Shown here: piece by piece, positions 1 to 6,575 of the stretch | Numbering within the stretch: the first letter of the stretch is position 1 | Layout: every line of letters begins with the position of its first letter | DNA from: a virus | DNA length: 46,189 nucleotides | Strand: one strand, 5' to 3' | Virus record (IMG/VR): IMGVR_UViG_3300048922_000134 | Span: 1-46,189 of that record | The notes under the pieces: generated by a model | Databases searched by the model: none | Seen by the model: only the letters and a program-made list of their open reading frames with translations | What the model was told of the DNA's origin: nothing | Program-made: the position numbers and the translations under genes

Positions 1-2
1 AG

Positions 3-128
3 GATGTCCCGGCCATTCCGGTCTATCACTACGTGCGCACCCATCTGGTCAAGCCATGGGTAGGCGGATTTACGCCGGATAAGCTGGGGTATTACTACAG
101 CAAAGATATGTACATCAAAAAACATTAA
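3..128 (+). CDS. C-terminal end of an OppA/MppA-type oligopeptide-binding protein (5' truncated by window)
   Basis: An open frame enters from the left edge and gives 41 residues before TAA. It ends in a run containing VKPWVGG and, at the very end, MYIKKH. Those features are typical of the C-terminus of periplasmic oligopeptide-binding proteins of the OppA/MppA family (solute-binding family 5), which deliver peptides to an ABC importer. Only the last few percent of the protein is present, so the exact paralogue cannot be named. It is the left chromosomal flank of the prophage and reads toward the tRNA gene. Confidence 0.7.
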   Translation, partial: DVPAIPVYHYVRTHLVKPWVGGFTPDKLGYYYSKDMYIKKH

Positions 129-230
129 CCTGCAGAGGGCATTTTGCGCTGAAAATCTGCGCAAACTGCCTGAATTTCAGTCGAATAACGCGTTTTTGTT
201 TAATTTTAAGGCAGTTGAATAAATTGGTGC

Positions 231-259
231 TTTACAGCCGGAACAGAGGTGTTTATAGT
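231..259 (+). promoter_or_regulatory. Promoter of the tRNA-Ser gene
   Basis: TTTACA (231-236) and TATAGT (254-259) are separated by 17 bp and stand 11 bp before the tRNA. The G+C-rich stretch GCGCC just after the -10 box looks like the discriminator of stable-RNA promoters, which would make it growth-rate or stringently controlled. The control is inferred; the boxes are seen. Confidence 0.7.
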
Positions 260-269
260 GCGCCTCATT

Positions 270-357
270 GGAAGCGTGGCCGAGCGGTTGAAGGCACCGG
301 TCTTGAAAACCGGCGACCCGAAAGGGTTCTAGAGTTCGAATCTCTACGCTTCCGCCA
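270..357 (+). tRNA. serT: tRNA-Ser (anticodon UGA)
   Basis: The 88-nt gene has the long variable arm of serine tRNAs, a GTTCGAATC T-loop, an encoded CCA end (355-357) and anticodon TGA at 304-306, reading UCN serine codons. It closely matches enterobacterial serT. The gene is intact at attL: its last 60 nt lie inside the 63-bp att repeat, so the phage copy restores the tRNA 3' end after integration. Only the 5' 28 nt are unique to the chromosome. Confidence 0.97.
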
Positions 358-360
358 AAT
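298..360. repeat. attL: 63-bp att core repeat (left)
   Basis: This stretch is identical over all 63 bp to 43948-44010. It covers the anticodon arm, variable arm, T arm and CCA end of the tRNA gene plus AAT. The match stops at 297 (C against G at 43947) and 361 (A against T at 44011), so the limits are sharp. A tRNA 3' end duplicated at both edges, with an integrase gene nearby, is the standard signature of prophage insertion. Confidence 0.97.
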
Positions 361-362
361 AA

Positions 363-394
363 AACAAGGGGTTACCGAAAGGTAACCCCTTGTT
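363..394 (+). terminator. Perfect 14-bp hairpin behind the tRNA gene, probable terminator
   Basis: A perfect 14-bp stem (363-376 with 381-394) closed by GAAA begins 6 nt after the CCA end, followed by a weak T-rich run. It lies just inside the prophage, so the phage supplies the 3' processing and termination context of the host tRNA. Confidence 0.65.
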
Positions 395-404
395 GCTTTG
401 GGCG

Positions 405-437
405 CTTAGAATACTGTTAGAATATTCAGTTAGAATA
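405..437. other. Putative integrase arm-type sites, P' side (three direct repeats)
   Basis: Three direct copies of KTTAGAATA-like sequence occur at 405-413 (CTTAGAATA), 416-424 and 429-437 (both GTTAGAATA). The same motif returns at the other prophage end (43836-43844 and a variant at 43899-43907). Three copies beside one att core and two beside the other resembles the P'1-3 and P1-2 arm sites of lambda integrase. This assignment is inferred. Confidence 0.5.
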
Positions 438-585
438 AACCTCCCAATCAAGGGCATCTTCAAATGTTCTCCTGTGACGAAGCTCATACCAATTATGTTC
501 CTTAGGAAATAAAATTTTACAATATCTTGAATTTTAGAGAAAACTATGGATAGTTGGAGAGTAAAATTTAAGGAGAATGGAATCT

Positions 586-1608
586 ATGTCCACAGCAACG
601 ATTCACAATTTCATAGTTCATCAGATCAAACGTGATTCTCTTAAAACTGCTCTTTTGGTGGAACGCTTTGAAGAAAACGATATCGATGAACTAGCCAAAG
701 AGGTCGTAACCAGCCTTTTAACCTTGTTCAACAAGACTGGTTTACAGACAGGTACTTTTGGCCAGGGTAGTGGGAAACCAAGATTTGAGCAAGTCCTTGA
801 AAAAAATGCATCTGTTGCTGATGAAATATTCACTTTTGATAATTTTACTCAAATGACAATTGATCTTGCTCGTATTTTAGAGCGTGAGATGAATACTGGC
901 GGAGGAAAAAATGCTAAAGCAACATATGTCGTTTTTTTACATCATTCATTCAATTTAAAACATTATCTTTCTGTCATCACCTTATTAGAAACTAAAGGTT
1001 TTACATTAGAGGAGTTATCTTTCAAGAAAATAGATCGACTTGATTTAGATAAGTTGCACTTAGCTGCAAGAATAAGGCTGAATGATTGGTGTGATGGAAT
1101 TGATGAGCGATATATCTCTTTTCGTGTGGGCAAAGCAAGTGTAGTACGAGATTACTTTAAAGAATTTATTGGTTGTGAAGAGTTTACTCAGGCAAAAATT
1201 GAAACCAAAGGTCTAGTTGATGCCATTAGACATTGCTTACAAGAAAAGTATGGTGATAGGCCTGAAGTCGTTACAGAAAAGCTTGAACTTGCCGAGAAAT
1301 ATTGTAAAGAGTCTAAAGATGATGATGGTAAAATAAGCATTGAATTTCTTGGTCGTCATTTATTTCCTGAGCATGAAAATTATTTCATAGAAGTCGCACA
1401 AAACGAACCATTCAATCTTAGTGAACGTGTTAGCATTGATAACGGTGGCTTGAAGGCTCTAGTTAGATATCGTGGTAGCGATAAAACTATGAGTATTAGT
1501 TTTGATTCTGACTTGATTAATTCTAAAACGGTAGTGTTTGATAAAAAAACAGGTAGGTTGACCTTCAATAAAATACCTGTATCTCTTCGGAAAGCTTTAG
1601 AAGGATAA
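586..1608 (+). CDS. NdpA/YejK-like nucleoid-associated protein
   Basis: The 340-residue product resembles the 37-kDa nucleoid-associated protein family (NdpA/YejK, NA37), whose chromosomal member is a dimeric DNA-associated protein. Family-like features are the N-terminal ATIHNFIVHQI block, an early GKPRFEQ segment, and a C-terminal block with YRGSDKTMSISFD. It has no signal peptide or membrane segment, so it is cytosolic. ATG 586 is preferred because AAGGAG (570-575) is 10 nt before it; ATG 577 would sit directly on that site. The gene is AT-rich, lies between attL and the integrase, and has a partner 14 bp downstream. It is a cargo gene of unknown role, not part of the phage replication or virion set. 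Confidence 0.75.
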   Translation: MSTATIHNFIVHQIKRDSLKTALLVERFEENDIDELAKEVVTSLLTLFNKTGLQTGTFGQGSGKPRFEQVLEKNASVADEIFTFDNFTQMTIDLARILEREMNTGGGKNAKATYVVFLHHSFNLKHYLSVITLLETKGFTLEELSFKKIDRLDLDKLHLAARIRLNDWCDGIDERYISFRVGKASVVRDYFKEFIGCEEFTQAKIETKGLVDAIRHCLQEKYGDRPEVVTEKLELAEKYCKESKDDDGKISIEFLGRHLFPEHENYFIEVAQNEPFNLSERVSIDNGGLKALVRYRGSDKTMSISFDSDLINSKTVVFDKKTGRLTFNKIPVSLRKALEG

Positions 1609-1622
1609 TTTAAGGAGGGCGT

Positions 1623-2834
1623 ATGGGTAGGTTTGAGAGCATAAAGGATTTACTTGCCCATTCAAATAAGTCCTTTAATTATTCAGATAATAATCTAAAA
1701 GTAGATTTGCCTCTGGAGGAACTGGTATACAACAAAGCTCTAGTATGCGCAGAGCAAAATTTGATTGATCCGGTTTATTCGTTTTGGTTTAAAAACAAAT
1801 CACACGATAAAAATTTTGTTCTTTGGTCGTTATTGCCGGAACCTCTAAAGAATGGAGCAGTTAAACACTTTACTATTTCTATAAATCTTCAGTCTTTAAG
1901 ACTTGATGGTTTGCATATTTATTATGATGAAAATGAGTTGATTAATACTTGTCCATTGTCACCAGAAAGATTTTTGGTTATTAACCTTGGCATTAATAAT
2001 GGGGAATGTACAATTTGTCCTGAAGAATATTCCAAAAATGAAATTTCTCGATATAGACAGGTTAGAAAGATTTGGGAATTATTAAGTGATTGTGCAGATC
2101 ATCAGAATGGAACAGAGCTGATATTTCTATACAAACAAAAGCTATCTATTAATTTAATTTATGAACTTTCAGATTTAGAGAGTGATTTTGATGGGTTAGC
2201 TAAACTAGAAATGATTTTTACCGATCAACTTCATGTTGAAGCCAAAAAAAATATTATGCGTAGTACTTTACATTCATTTCTATGGAGAGAAAAAGGTGCG
2301 AATGCATTAAAAAAACTTTTATCCGATTTTACATTGTTCAGTTTGATGTTCCAGGAAAACTTCAGCGCATATTCGGTAGGATTTAGTTTTGATAAAATTC
2401 GCAAAGAGTACTCTGAGAAGTTTCGCGACTACCTATCGCGATTAAATGGTATTATGTATGACACTCTAACAAGATCATTATCTATTCCAATATCTAGTTT
2501 GGTGAGTTTTGTCGCAATGAAAGGTGGTTTATCTGGTAATGAGGTAATCATCAATATAGGAGCTTTGCTTTTAATTATATTTGCTTCCTTCAATATTCAT
2601 TACCTTGTTAAGTTTCAACTAACAATGATAAAAATTTCATGTGCTGAGTATAAAGAATTATTCAAGGGAATAAGAACTGAATTGAATCAACTTGAGCTTA
2701 TTGAATTAAGTGAAAAAGAGAATGACTTAAATAAACAGTCCGATAAAGTTAAATCGATATTGCATTTTGTATATTCAATATCAATTTGTAATCTCATTCT
2801 AAATGGGGTTTTGTTTGTTACTACAACTTTCTGA
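1623..2834 (+). CDS. Unknown membrane protein, partner of the NdpA-like gene
   Basis: I do not recognise this 403-residue protein. Residues 1-280 are soluble and without familiar motifs. Hydrophobic stretches follow at about 285-299, 308-330 and 380-402, with a charged helical segment (about 340-378) between the last two. That makes it a C-terminally membrane-anchored protein with a large N-terminal domain, probably cytoplasmic. The start has a strong AAGGAGGGCGT ribosome site, and the gene follows the NdpA-like gene by 14 bp, so the two form one operon closed by the hairpin at 2882. A nucleic-acid-linked sensor paired with a membrane effector is one possible reading, but function is not shown. 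Confidence 0.75.
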   Translation: MGRFESIKDLLAHSNKSFNYSDNNLKVDLPLEELVYNKALVCAEQNLIDPVYSFWFKNKSHDKNFVLWSLLPEPLKNGAVKHFTISINLQSLRLDGLHIYYDENELINTCPLSPERFLVINLGINNGECTICPEEYSKNEISRYRQVRKIWELLSDCADHQNGTELIFLYKQKLSINLIYELSDLESDFDGLAKLEMIFTDQLHVEAKKNIMRSTLHSFLWREKGANALKKLLSDFTLFSLMFQENFSAYSVGFSFDKIRKEYSEKFRDYLSRLNGIMYDTLTRSLSIPISSLVSFVAMKGGLSGNEVIINIGALLLIIFASFNIHYLVKFQLTMIKISCAEYKELFKGIRTELNQLELIELSEKENDLNKQSDKVKSILHFVYSISICNLILNGVLFVTTTF

Positions 2835-2881
2835 ATAGTGAACTTACTAAAAGATGAATGTTCTTTTTCTAAGAAATATAT

Positions 2882-2905
2882 AAAACCGCACAGGCGGTTT
2901 TATAT
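2882..2905. terminator. Bidirectional terminator between cargo operon and integrase
   Basis: AAAACCGC (2882-2889), loop ACAG and GCGGTTTT (2894-2901) form an 8-bp stem with A and T runs on the two sides. It can therefore stop both the rightward cargo operon and the leftward integrase transcript, whose stop codon is at 2926. Confidence 0.75.
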
Positions 2906-2925
2906 AAATCAAAAAAGTGGTAGGT

Positions 2926-3951
2926 TTAATTTTTTTTAATCTTTATAATAGGTATGTCTAGTGATGGTGTGATTTTTATTTTTCTATCATATACAATCAC
3001 TTGATTTTCGGTCTTGTGTCCCGAAAATAATTGCTTATCCCTACTCGAACCTTCGTAATCAGAAATTCCTTTAGCTTTTATATCGTGAAAATTGCATCCA
3101 AACGGTACGCCTGATTTTTGTTCTGCTGCTCGTTTCGCATTGTTCCACCAGTTATTCAATGTTTTTGTTATTACTTTTCCGCCTTTGCTGGTGGTTATCA
3201 CAAATTCAGTATCAGAAGCGCTGGTATTGCGGGCTAATTGGATTGCAGAACGCAGACGTGGCGTCCATTCCTTAATCTGTTTTGCCCCAGTTTTGTTTTG
3301 CTCTATATAGAGGCCGGTATCCATAACTTCATTCCATCGCAGATCGAGCACGTCGCCCAGGCGTGCAGCACAAAGATATGAAATCTCCATTGCCACTCTT
3401 AGTGCTGGCGATGCTTCTTGATAAATCGCTGAATATTGCTCATCGGTGATATAAACCGTACGAGCCTTAGAGGTAAATTTCCTGACCCCTTTGCAGGGGT
3501 TACCCTTCACATAACCACGCTCGAACCCCCACCCATAGACACGGCTTAAACTTGCAAGCTCGTGGTTAGCTTGGGTCTTACTTTCTAATCCACGCTTATC
3601 CATGAAGATCCTTACTTGTTCAACCTTTACGCTATCAGCTCTTACTTTCCCGAAGACACTCAGTAATGCGCGTTGGTGTTGCCGGTAGTCTTTTTGAGTT
3701 CTTGGAGCTAATTCAGTAAACACAGGGCTTTCAAGAAATAGATTCCAAAGTTTTGCTACAGTCATTTGATCGTGCTGCTTTGCTTTAATGGCTTCATATT
3801 TTGCCCATAGTGCAGACATACTCGTACCTAGTATTGGGGCGAGTGTAATACACGTTTCATTCCCGTTTGGTTTCCAAATATAACTATATTTATTTTTATA
3901 TACCCTGGGAGGAAGTCGATTATCTTTGAAATATTTACGTGGTCTTCCCAT
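2926..3951 (-). CDS. int: Tyrosine-type site-specific integrase
   Basis: The 341-residue recombinase catalyses integration and excision between attP and the tRNA-Ser site. Catalytic positions are visible in order: R197 in AARLGD, a lysine around 220-224, H289 with K292 in HDIK (Lys replaces the commoner Arg of HxxR, as in several phage integrases), H312 in SGHKT and nucleophile Y321 in VYDRK. The N-terminal part (about 1-60) would bind arm sites and residues 60-155 are the core-binding domain. It overlaps the upstream DUF4224 gene by 17 bp and is the last gene of the leftward operon. Confidence 0.95.
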   Translation of the reverse strand: MGRPRKYFKDNRLPPRVYKNKYSYIWKPNGNETCITLAPILGTSMSALWAKYEAIKAKQHDQMTVAKLWNLFLESPVFTELAPRTQKDYRQHQRALLSVFGKVRADSVKVEQVRIFMDKRGLESKTQANHELASLSRVYGWGFERGYVKGNPCKGVRKFTSKARTVYITDEQYSAIYQEASPALRVAMEISYLCAARLGDVLDLRWNEVMDTGLYIEQNKTGAKQIKEWTPRLRSAIQLARNTSASDTEFVITTSKGGKVITKTLNNWWNNAKRAAEQKSGVPFGCNFHDIKAKGISDYEGSSRDKQLFSGHKTENQVIVYDRKIKITPSLDIPIIKIKKN

Positions 3952-4171
3952 TGTCTAGTGCTCCAAAATCAGGTTCTTCAGATACATACTCATTAATTTT
4001 TTTTAGCGGTTCCCTGAATGCTTGCACATCACGGCGTAATACAATCGGCTCATTTTTGGGGCCAGGAGTAAACGGGATACCGTGACAGCGCAACTGGTGT
4101 TGCTGCTGTGTATATCTCTTATAACGAGTAAGGTCCTGAATTTCTTGTGGTGATAAAGTTAACTCGTACAT
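3935..4171 (-). CDS. DUF4224 family small protein, possible excisionase
   Basis: The 78-residue protein begins with LSPQEIQDLTRYKRYTQQ and continues with GIPFTPGPKNEPIVLRRDVQ. This is the DUF4224 pattern, commonly found directly upstream of phage integrases. It resembles a small winged-helix or MerR-like fold that chooses a DNA site, so a directionality (Xis-like) role is likely but inferred from position. Its 3' end overlaps the integrase start, so the two are translationally coupled. Confidence 0.8.
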   Translation of the reverse strand: MYELTLSPQEIQDLTRYKRYTQQQHQLRCHGIPFTPGPKNEPIVLRRDVQAFREPLKKINEYVSEEPDFGALDNGKTT

Positions 4172-4297
4172 GGCCGTACCTCTGGCCGACCAACAATTTA
4201 ACGCTGGTCGGATATTAAAACTGATTATCGAAAATCACTTACGCAATCTTGCTCTTTCGTATTTTTCGCTTAGATTGATGTGGAATTCAAAGCTGAC

Positions 4298-4555
4298 CTA
4301 ATCACCTTTCTCTGAACCAATTTTAGTAATGAGTTCAACCTCTACTTTATCGATTTTGGTGATTTTAAATAACAGCGCCTGACAGAAAGGGCAGGTAGAG
4401 AATGTGTCCCAATATTCGCCAGACTGTGGCTGTATTGTTTTTAATTTTTCAAGGCAAGCGGGGCAGTTATACGCAATAAGTTTTTCCCCGTTTTGTTCTG
4501 CTACCGCAAGCCATGTTTTATAAGAATGGGTTAATGAGTTAGTTACCTTATTCAT
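4298..4555 (-). CDS. Small protein with two CxxC pairs
   Basis: The 85-residue product has CPAC (near residue 30) and CPFC (near residue 55), suggesting a four-cysteine zinc site. The start at 4555 is chosen because it has a GGAAGGAAT ribosome site and overlaps the preceding small gene by 8 bp. The open frame extends back to 4714, but that part reads over another gene (4548-4727). Function is unknown. It belongs to the leftward early operon. Confidence 0.65.
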   Translation of the reverse strand: MNKVTNSLTHSYKTWLAVAEQNGEKLIAYNCPACLEKLKTIQPQSGEYWDTFSTCPFCQALLFKITKIDKVEVELITKIGSEKGD

Positions 4556-4727
4556 TATTCCTTCCGGTTTCATTTTTCTGCTTTTCTTGATTCCAGGCTT
4601 TTTCCATAAATTCATTACTGAATTCCATTTCAGGGGCTTGAACAAAAGCGATATAAGCCTCTTCCTGGCAGTTCGTGCAGTAGCCTGATACTTTTCTGCA
4701 CCCACAATTTTCACAGTAATAGCTCAT
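4548..4727 (-). CDS. 59-residue Cys-rich protein, probable zinc ribbon
   Basis: Translation from ATG 4727 gives a protein starting MSYYCENCGCRK and continuing with GYCTNCQEE. The two CxxC pairs within the first 20 residues are typical of a zinc ribbon. Its ATG overlaps the TGA of the ParB-domain gene (ATGA), and its end overlaps the next gene by 8 bp, so it fits exactly into the operon. The tail is acidic and polar. Partner and function are unknown. Confidence 0.7.
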   Translation of the reverse strand: MSYYCENCGCRKVSGYCTNCQEEAYIAFVQAPEMEFSNEFMEKAWNQEKQKNETGRNNE

Positions 4728-5548
4728 ACTGCGGCCCTGCTGCGCTGCGCTTCTATGTCGCGCTGTTCAGTGATGATTTCCTGCACTTCGTTTAATAGCT
4801 CGCCTGAGAGCGAAATAGTGCCGCTCTCGTCGATTCCTGCAAGAGTGATAAGCTCAACCAAGCGGCGGGCTTTCTTAACACTGATTTCAGGTGCTATAAC
4901 GCTACGGGTTACTTTCTTTTTGCCAATGGCAGCAGCTTTGGCTTTATCTTTTTCCAGCACTTCCCCGGCCTTCTCACCGTGTTCTTTAACACGATCAACG
5001 GCAACAGCTATGGATACCTCCCCAGATTTAACCGCTTCCTGGACGTCATGATTTGCAACGCTTAGTGTCAAAAGGTTTTCAACCGTTGGGATTGCCTTGT
5101 GGACCAGCTTTGCGATTTCCGCCGTCGTCAGGTTGAATGCGGCAAGGTCACGAACAACCGCTGCTTGCTCAATAGTCGTGAGTGGTAGCTGATTATTCGA
5201 CGTCATGATGCGTGCAATGCGCTGCACGTCGTTTCCGGTGAATGGCACGATGTGGATACGGTCTACAGGCTTCCCGGCCTCACGGCAGCGCAGAAAGCAA
5301 CGCTGGCGGCGATGGCCTTCAACAATCCACACTCCGCCCTCATCACGGGGTATCACCTCAAGCGCCGGGACAACGCCGCCCGCCATCATGAAGGCGAAGG
5401 TGTCATCATCAGCGTTACGAGTACGTTCGTTATCTTCGCGGCGGTTGAAGTTAGGCCGAACGTGAATATCGTCGATAGAAATAAACATGCCGGTGTCAGA
5501 GCGTTTGATGATGCCGCCCTTGATCATTTTCTTAAATGAATTAGCCAT
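4724..5548 (-). CDS. ParB N-terminal-domain protein
   Basis: The 274-residue protein carries a ParB/Srx-type nucleotide-binding fold at about residues 20-130, with the motif VEGHRRQRC (GHRR at 78-81). A helical HTH-like region follows (about 110-180: TTIEQAAVVRDLAAF, then TTAEIAKLVHKAIPTVENLL). In plasmids such proteins bind centromere sites, and CTP hydrolysis drives clamp sliding. With no ParA gene nearby, a role in partition is unlikely; DNA binding linked to recombination or regulation fits the operon better. It couples to the zinc-ribbon gene by an ATGA overlap. Confidence 0.85.
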   Translation of the reverse strand: MANSFKKMIKGGIIKRSDTGMFISIDDIHVRPNFNRREDNERTRNADDDTFAFMMAGGVVPALEVIPRDEGGVWIVEGHRRQRCFLRCREAGKPVDRIHIVPFTGNDVQRIARIMTSNNQLPLTTIEQAAVVRDLAAFNLTTAEIAKLVHKAIPTVENLLTLSVANHDVQEAVKSGEVSIAVAVDRVKEHGEKAGEVLEKDKAKAAAIGKKKVTRSVIAPEISVKKARRLVELITLAGIDESGTISLSGELLNEVQEIITEQRDIEAQRSRAAV

Positions 5549-5549
5549 A

Positions 5550-5822
5550 TCATAGCCCTCTTAATTTATTAACATACTTCATGCATTTAGTCGGACTGCA
5601 TTCCTGCCATTTATTTTTGTGCTGCATTTTTTGGCTTGGAGTGTAATAACAGACCGTTCCTGATGGCGTTCGGAATACCAGCGTGTTGTTACCTTCCTCA
5701 AATGCGATCCTGTTTTTGATAAAGAAGGCTTTGATTCTTTCGTGAGCACCATCCCTTGCTTTTTTTCTACCTTCTTTCAGATAGGGAGCAATATCACGAT
5801 AATAATCACCTACATCACCCAT
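5550..5822 (-). CDS. Hypothetical early phage protein
   Basis: I do not recognise this basic 90-residue protein. It is rich in Lys and Arg and has an internal hydrophobic beta-like stretch (NNTLVFRTPSGTVCYY) that would suit a small nucleic-acid-binding fold. It overlaps the preceding 53-codon gene by 8 bp and ends 1 bp before the ParB-domain gene, so it is transcribed and probably translated together with them. Confidence 0.6.
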   Translation of the reverse strand: MGDVGDYYRDIAPYLKEGRKKARDGAHERIKAFFIKNRIAFEEGNNTLVFRTPSGTVCYYTPSQKMQHKNKWQECSPTKCMKYVNKLRGL

Positions 5823-5976
5823 TCTTATTATTCCTTTTCTTTCTCAGATTACGACGATTAGATAATTCAGCGACGATTTTTCTCGTATAGTCGATTGCAG
5901 GATTCAAAGGCTGCTTGCGCGGATATCTCAAATCATCGTTTTTTTCTTCGAGAATTTCATTTTCAAATACAAACAT
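5815..5976 (-). CDS. 53-residue hypothetical protein
   Basis: The start at 5976 follows a very strong GGAGGG ribosome site 4 nt upstream, and TGA overlaps the next start by 8 bp. The protein has an acidic N-terminal third and a strongly basic C-terminal third (RRNLRKKRNNK). It has no membrane segment or known motif. Support comes from the ribosome site and the perfect operon fit, not from homology. Confidence 0.6.
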   Translation of the reverse strand: MFVFENEILEEKNDDLRYPRKQPLNPAIDYTRKIVAELSNRRNLRKKRNNKNG

Positions 5977-6014
5977 ATCACCCTCCTGTCAGGCCGCATG
6001 AGCGGCCCACAGCG

Positions 6015-6575
6015 TTACCGAACTGACAGAGTGTCTTCTCCGCGAACTACGCGAGCACCAGGAATAAGGTTCAGTTGCTCTGGTGTTGGTTCTTCGCCTT
6101 TCGCTCGCAGAGCTTCAATAGCTTTCAAGTTTTCAGTCAGGATTTTTTTAATTGCTTCCTTATCAATTTCATTAACTATCTCTGTATGAGACGTTACATA
6201 ATCATCAGGCAATAATGTTTCATCAATAATATCAAGTGAGATACTTCCCTTTCTCACCGAATAAGTATTGACTGCCGTTTTGAAGGATGTGCGACCAGTA
6301 GCAATTAAACAATCAAGCAGATATTTTTTAAGGTTAAAGCTCTGACGGTCCCAATGCTTTGAGCGTTCAGTGAGTCTTGCCGCTTCTTCTTTGCATTTCT
6401 TTTTGTTTGCTTCAAAGTCGCGAATAACTGACATGGTGGCATCGAATTTATCTTCCATCATGCCTTCGATGCCTTCCAGTGTATCCGCAATAGTTTGTGG
6501 GTCCATTTCGCCACTTTCAGCAAGTGAAAGGATTTTGCTAATCTCGTTTGCTAAATCTATTGTGCGAGTACTCAT
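6015..6575 (-). CDS. Siphovirus Gp157 family protein
   Basis: The 186-residue protein matches the Gp157 family of phage early proteins. It opens with a helical N-terminus, then a long coiled coil (about 45-90, with FDATMSVIRDFEANKKKCKEEAARL), then a compact C-terminal part (SFKTAVNTYSVRKG, ending PGARVVRGEDTLSVR). Members sit beside phage recombination genes; the family name comes from a Streptococcus phage in which it was linked to phage resistance. Its ATG overlaps the stop of the recombination gene by 4 bp. A single-strand annealing accessory role is plausible but unproven. Confidence 0.85.
   Translation of the reverse strand: MSTRTIDLANEISKILSLAESGEMDPQTIADTLEGIEGMMEDKFDATMSVIRDFEANKKKCKEEAARLTERSKHWDRQSFNLKKYLLDCLIATGRTSFKTAVNTYSVRKGSISLDIIDETLLPDDYVTSHTEIVNEIDKEAIKKILTENLKAIEALRAKGEEPTPEQLNLIPGARVVRGEDTLSVR

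Noticed and set aside
4556-4714. 5' extension of the Cys-pair protein up to 4714
   Set aside because: It overlaps another gene (4548-4727) in a different frame that fits the operon; the internal ATG at 4555 has the better ribosome site.
4724-5548. ParB-domain protein as a plasmid partition system
   Set aside because: No ParA gene, no centromere repeats, and the element has an integrase and att sites, so it is a prophage.
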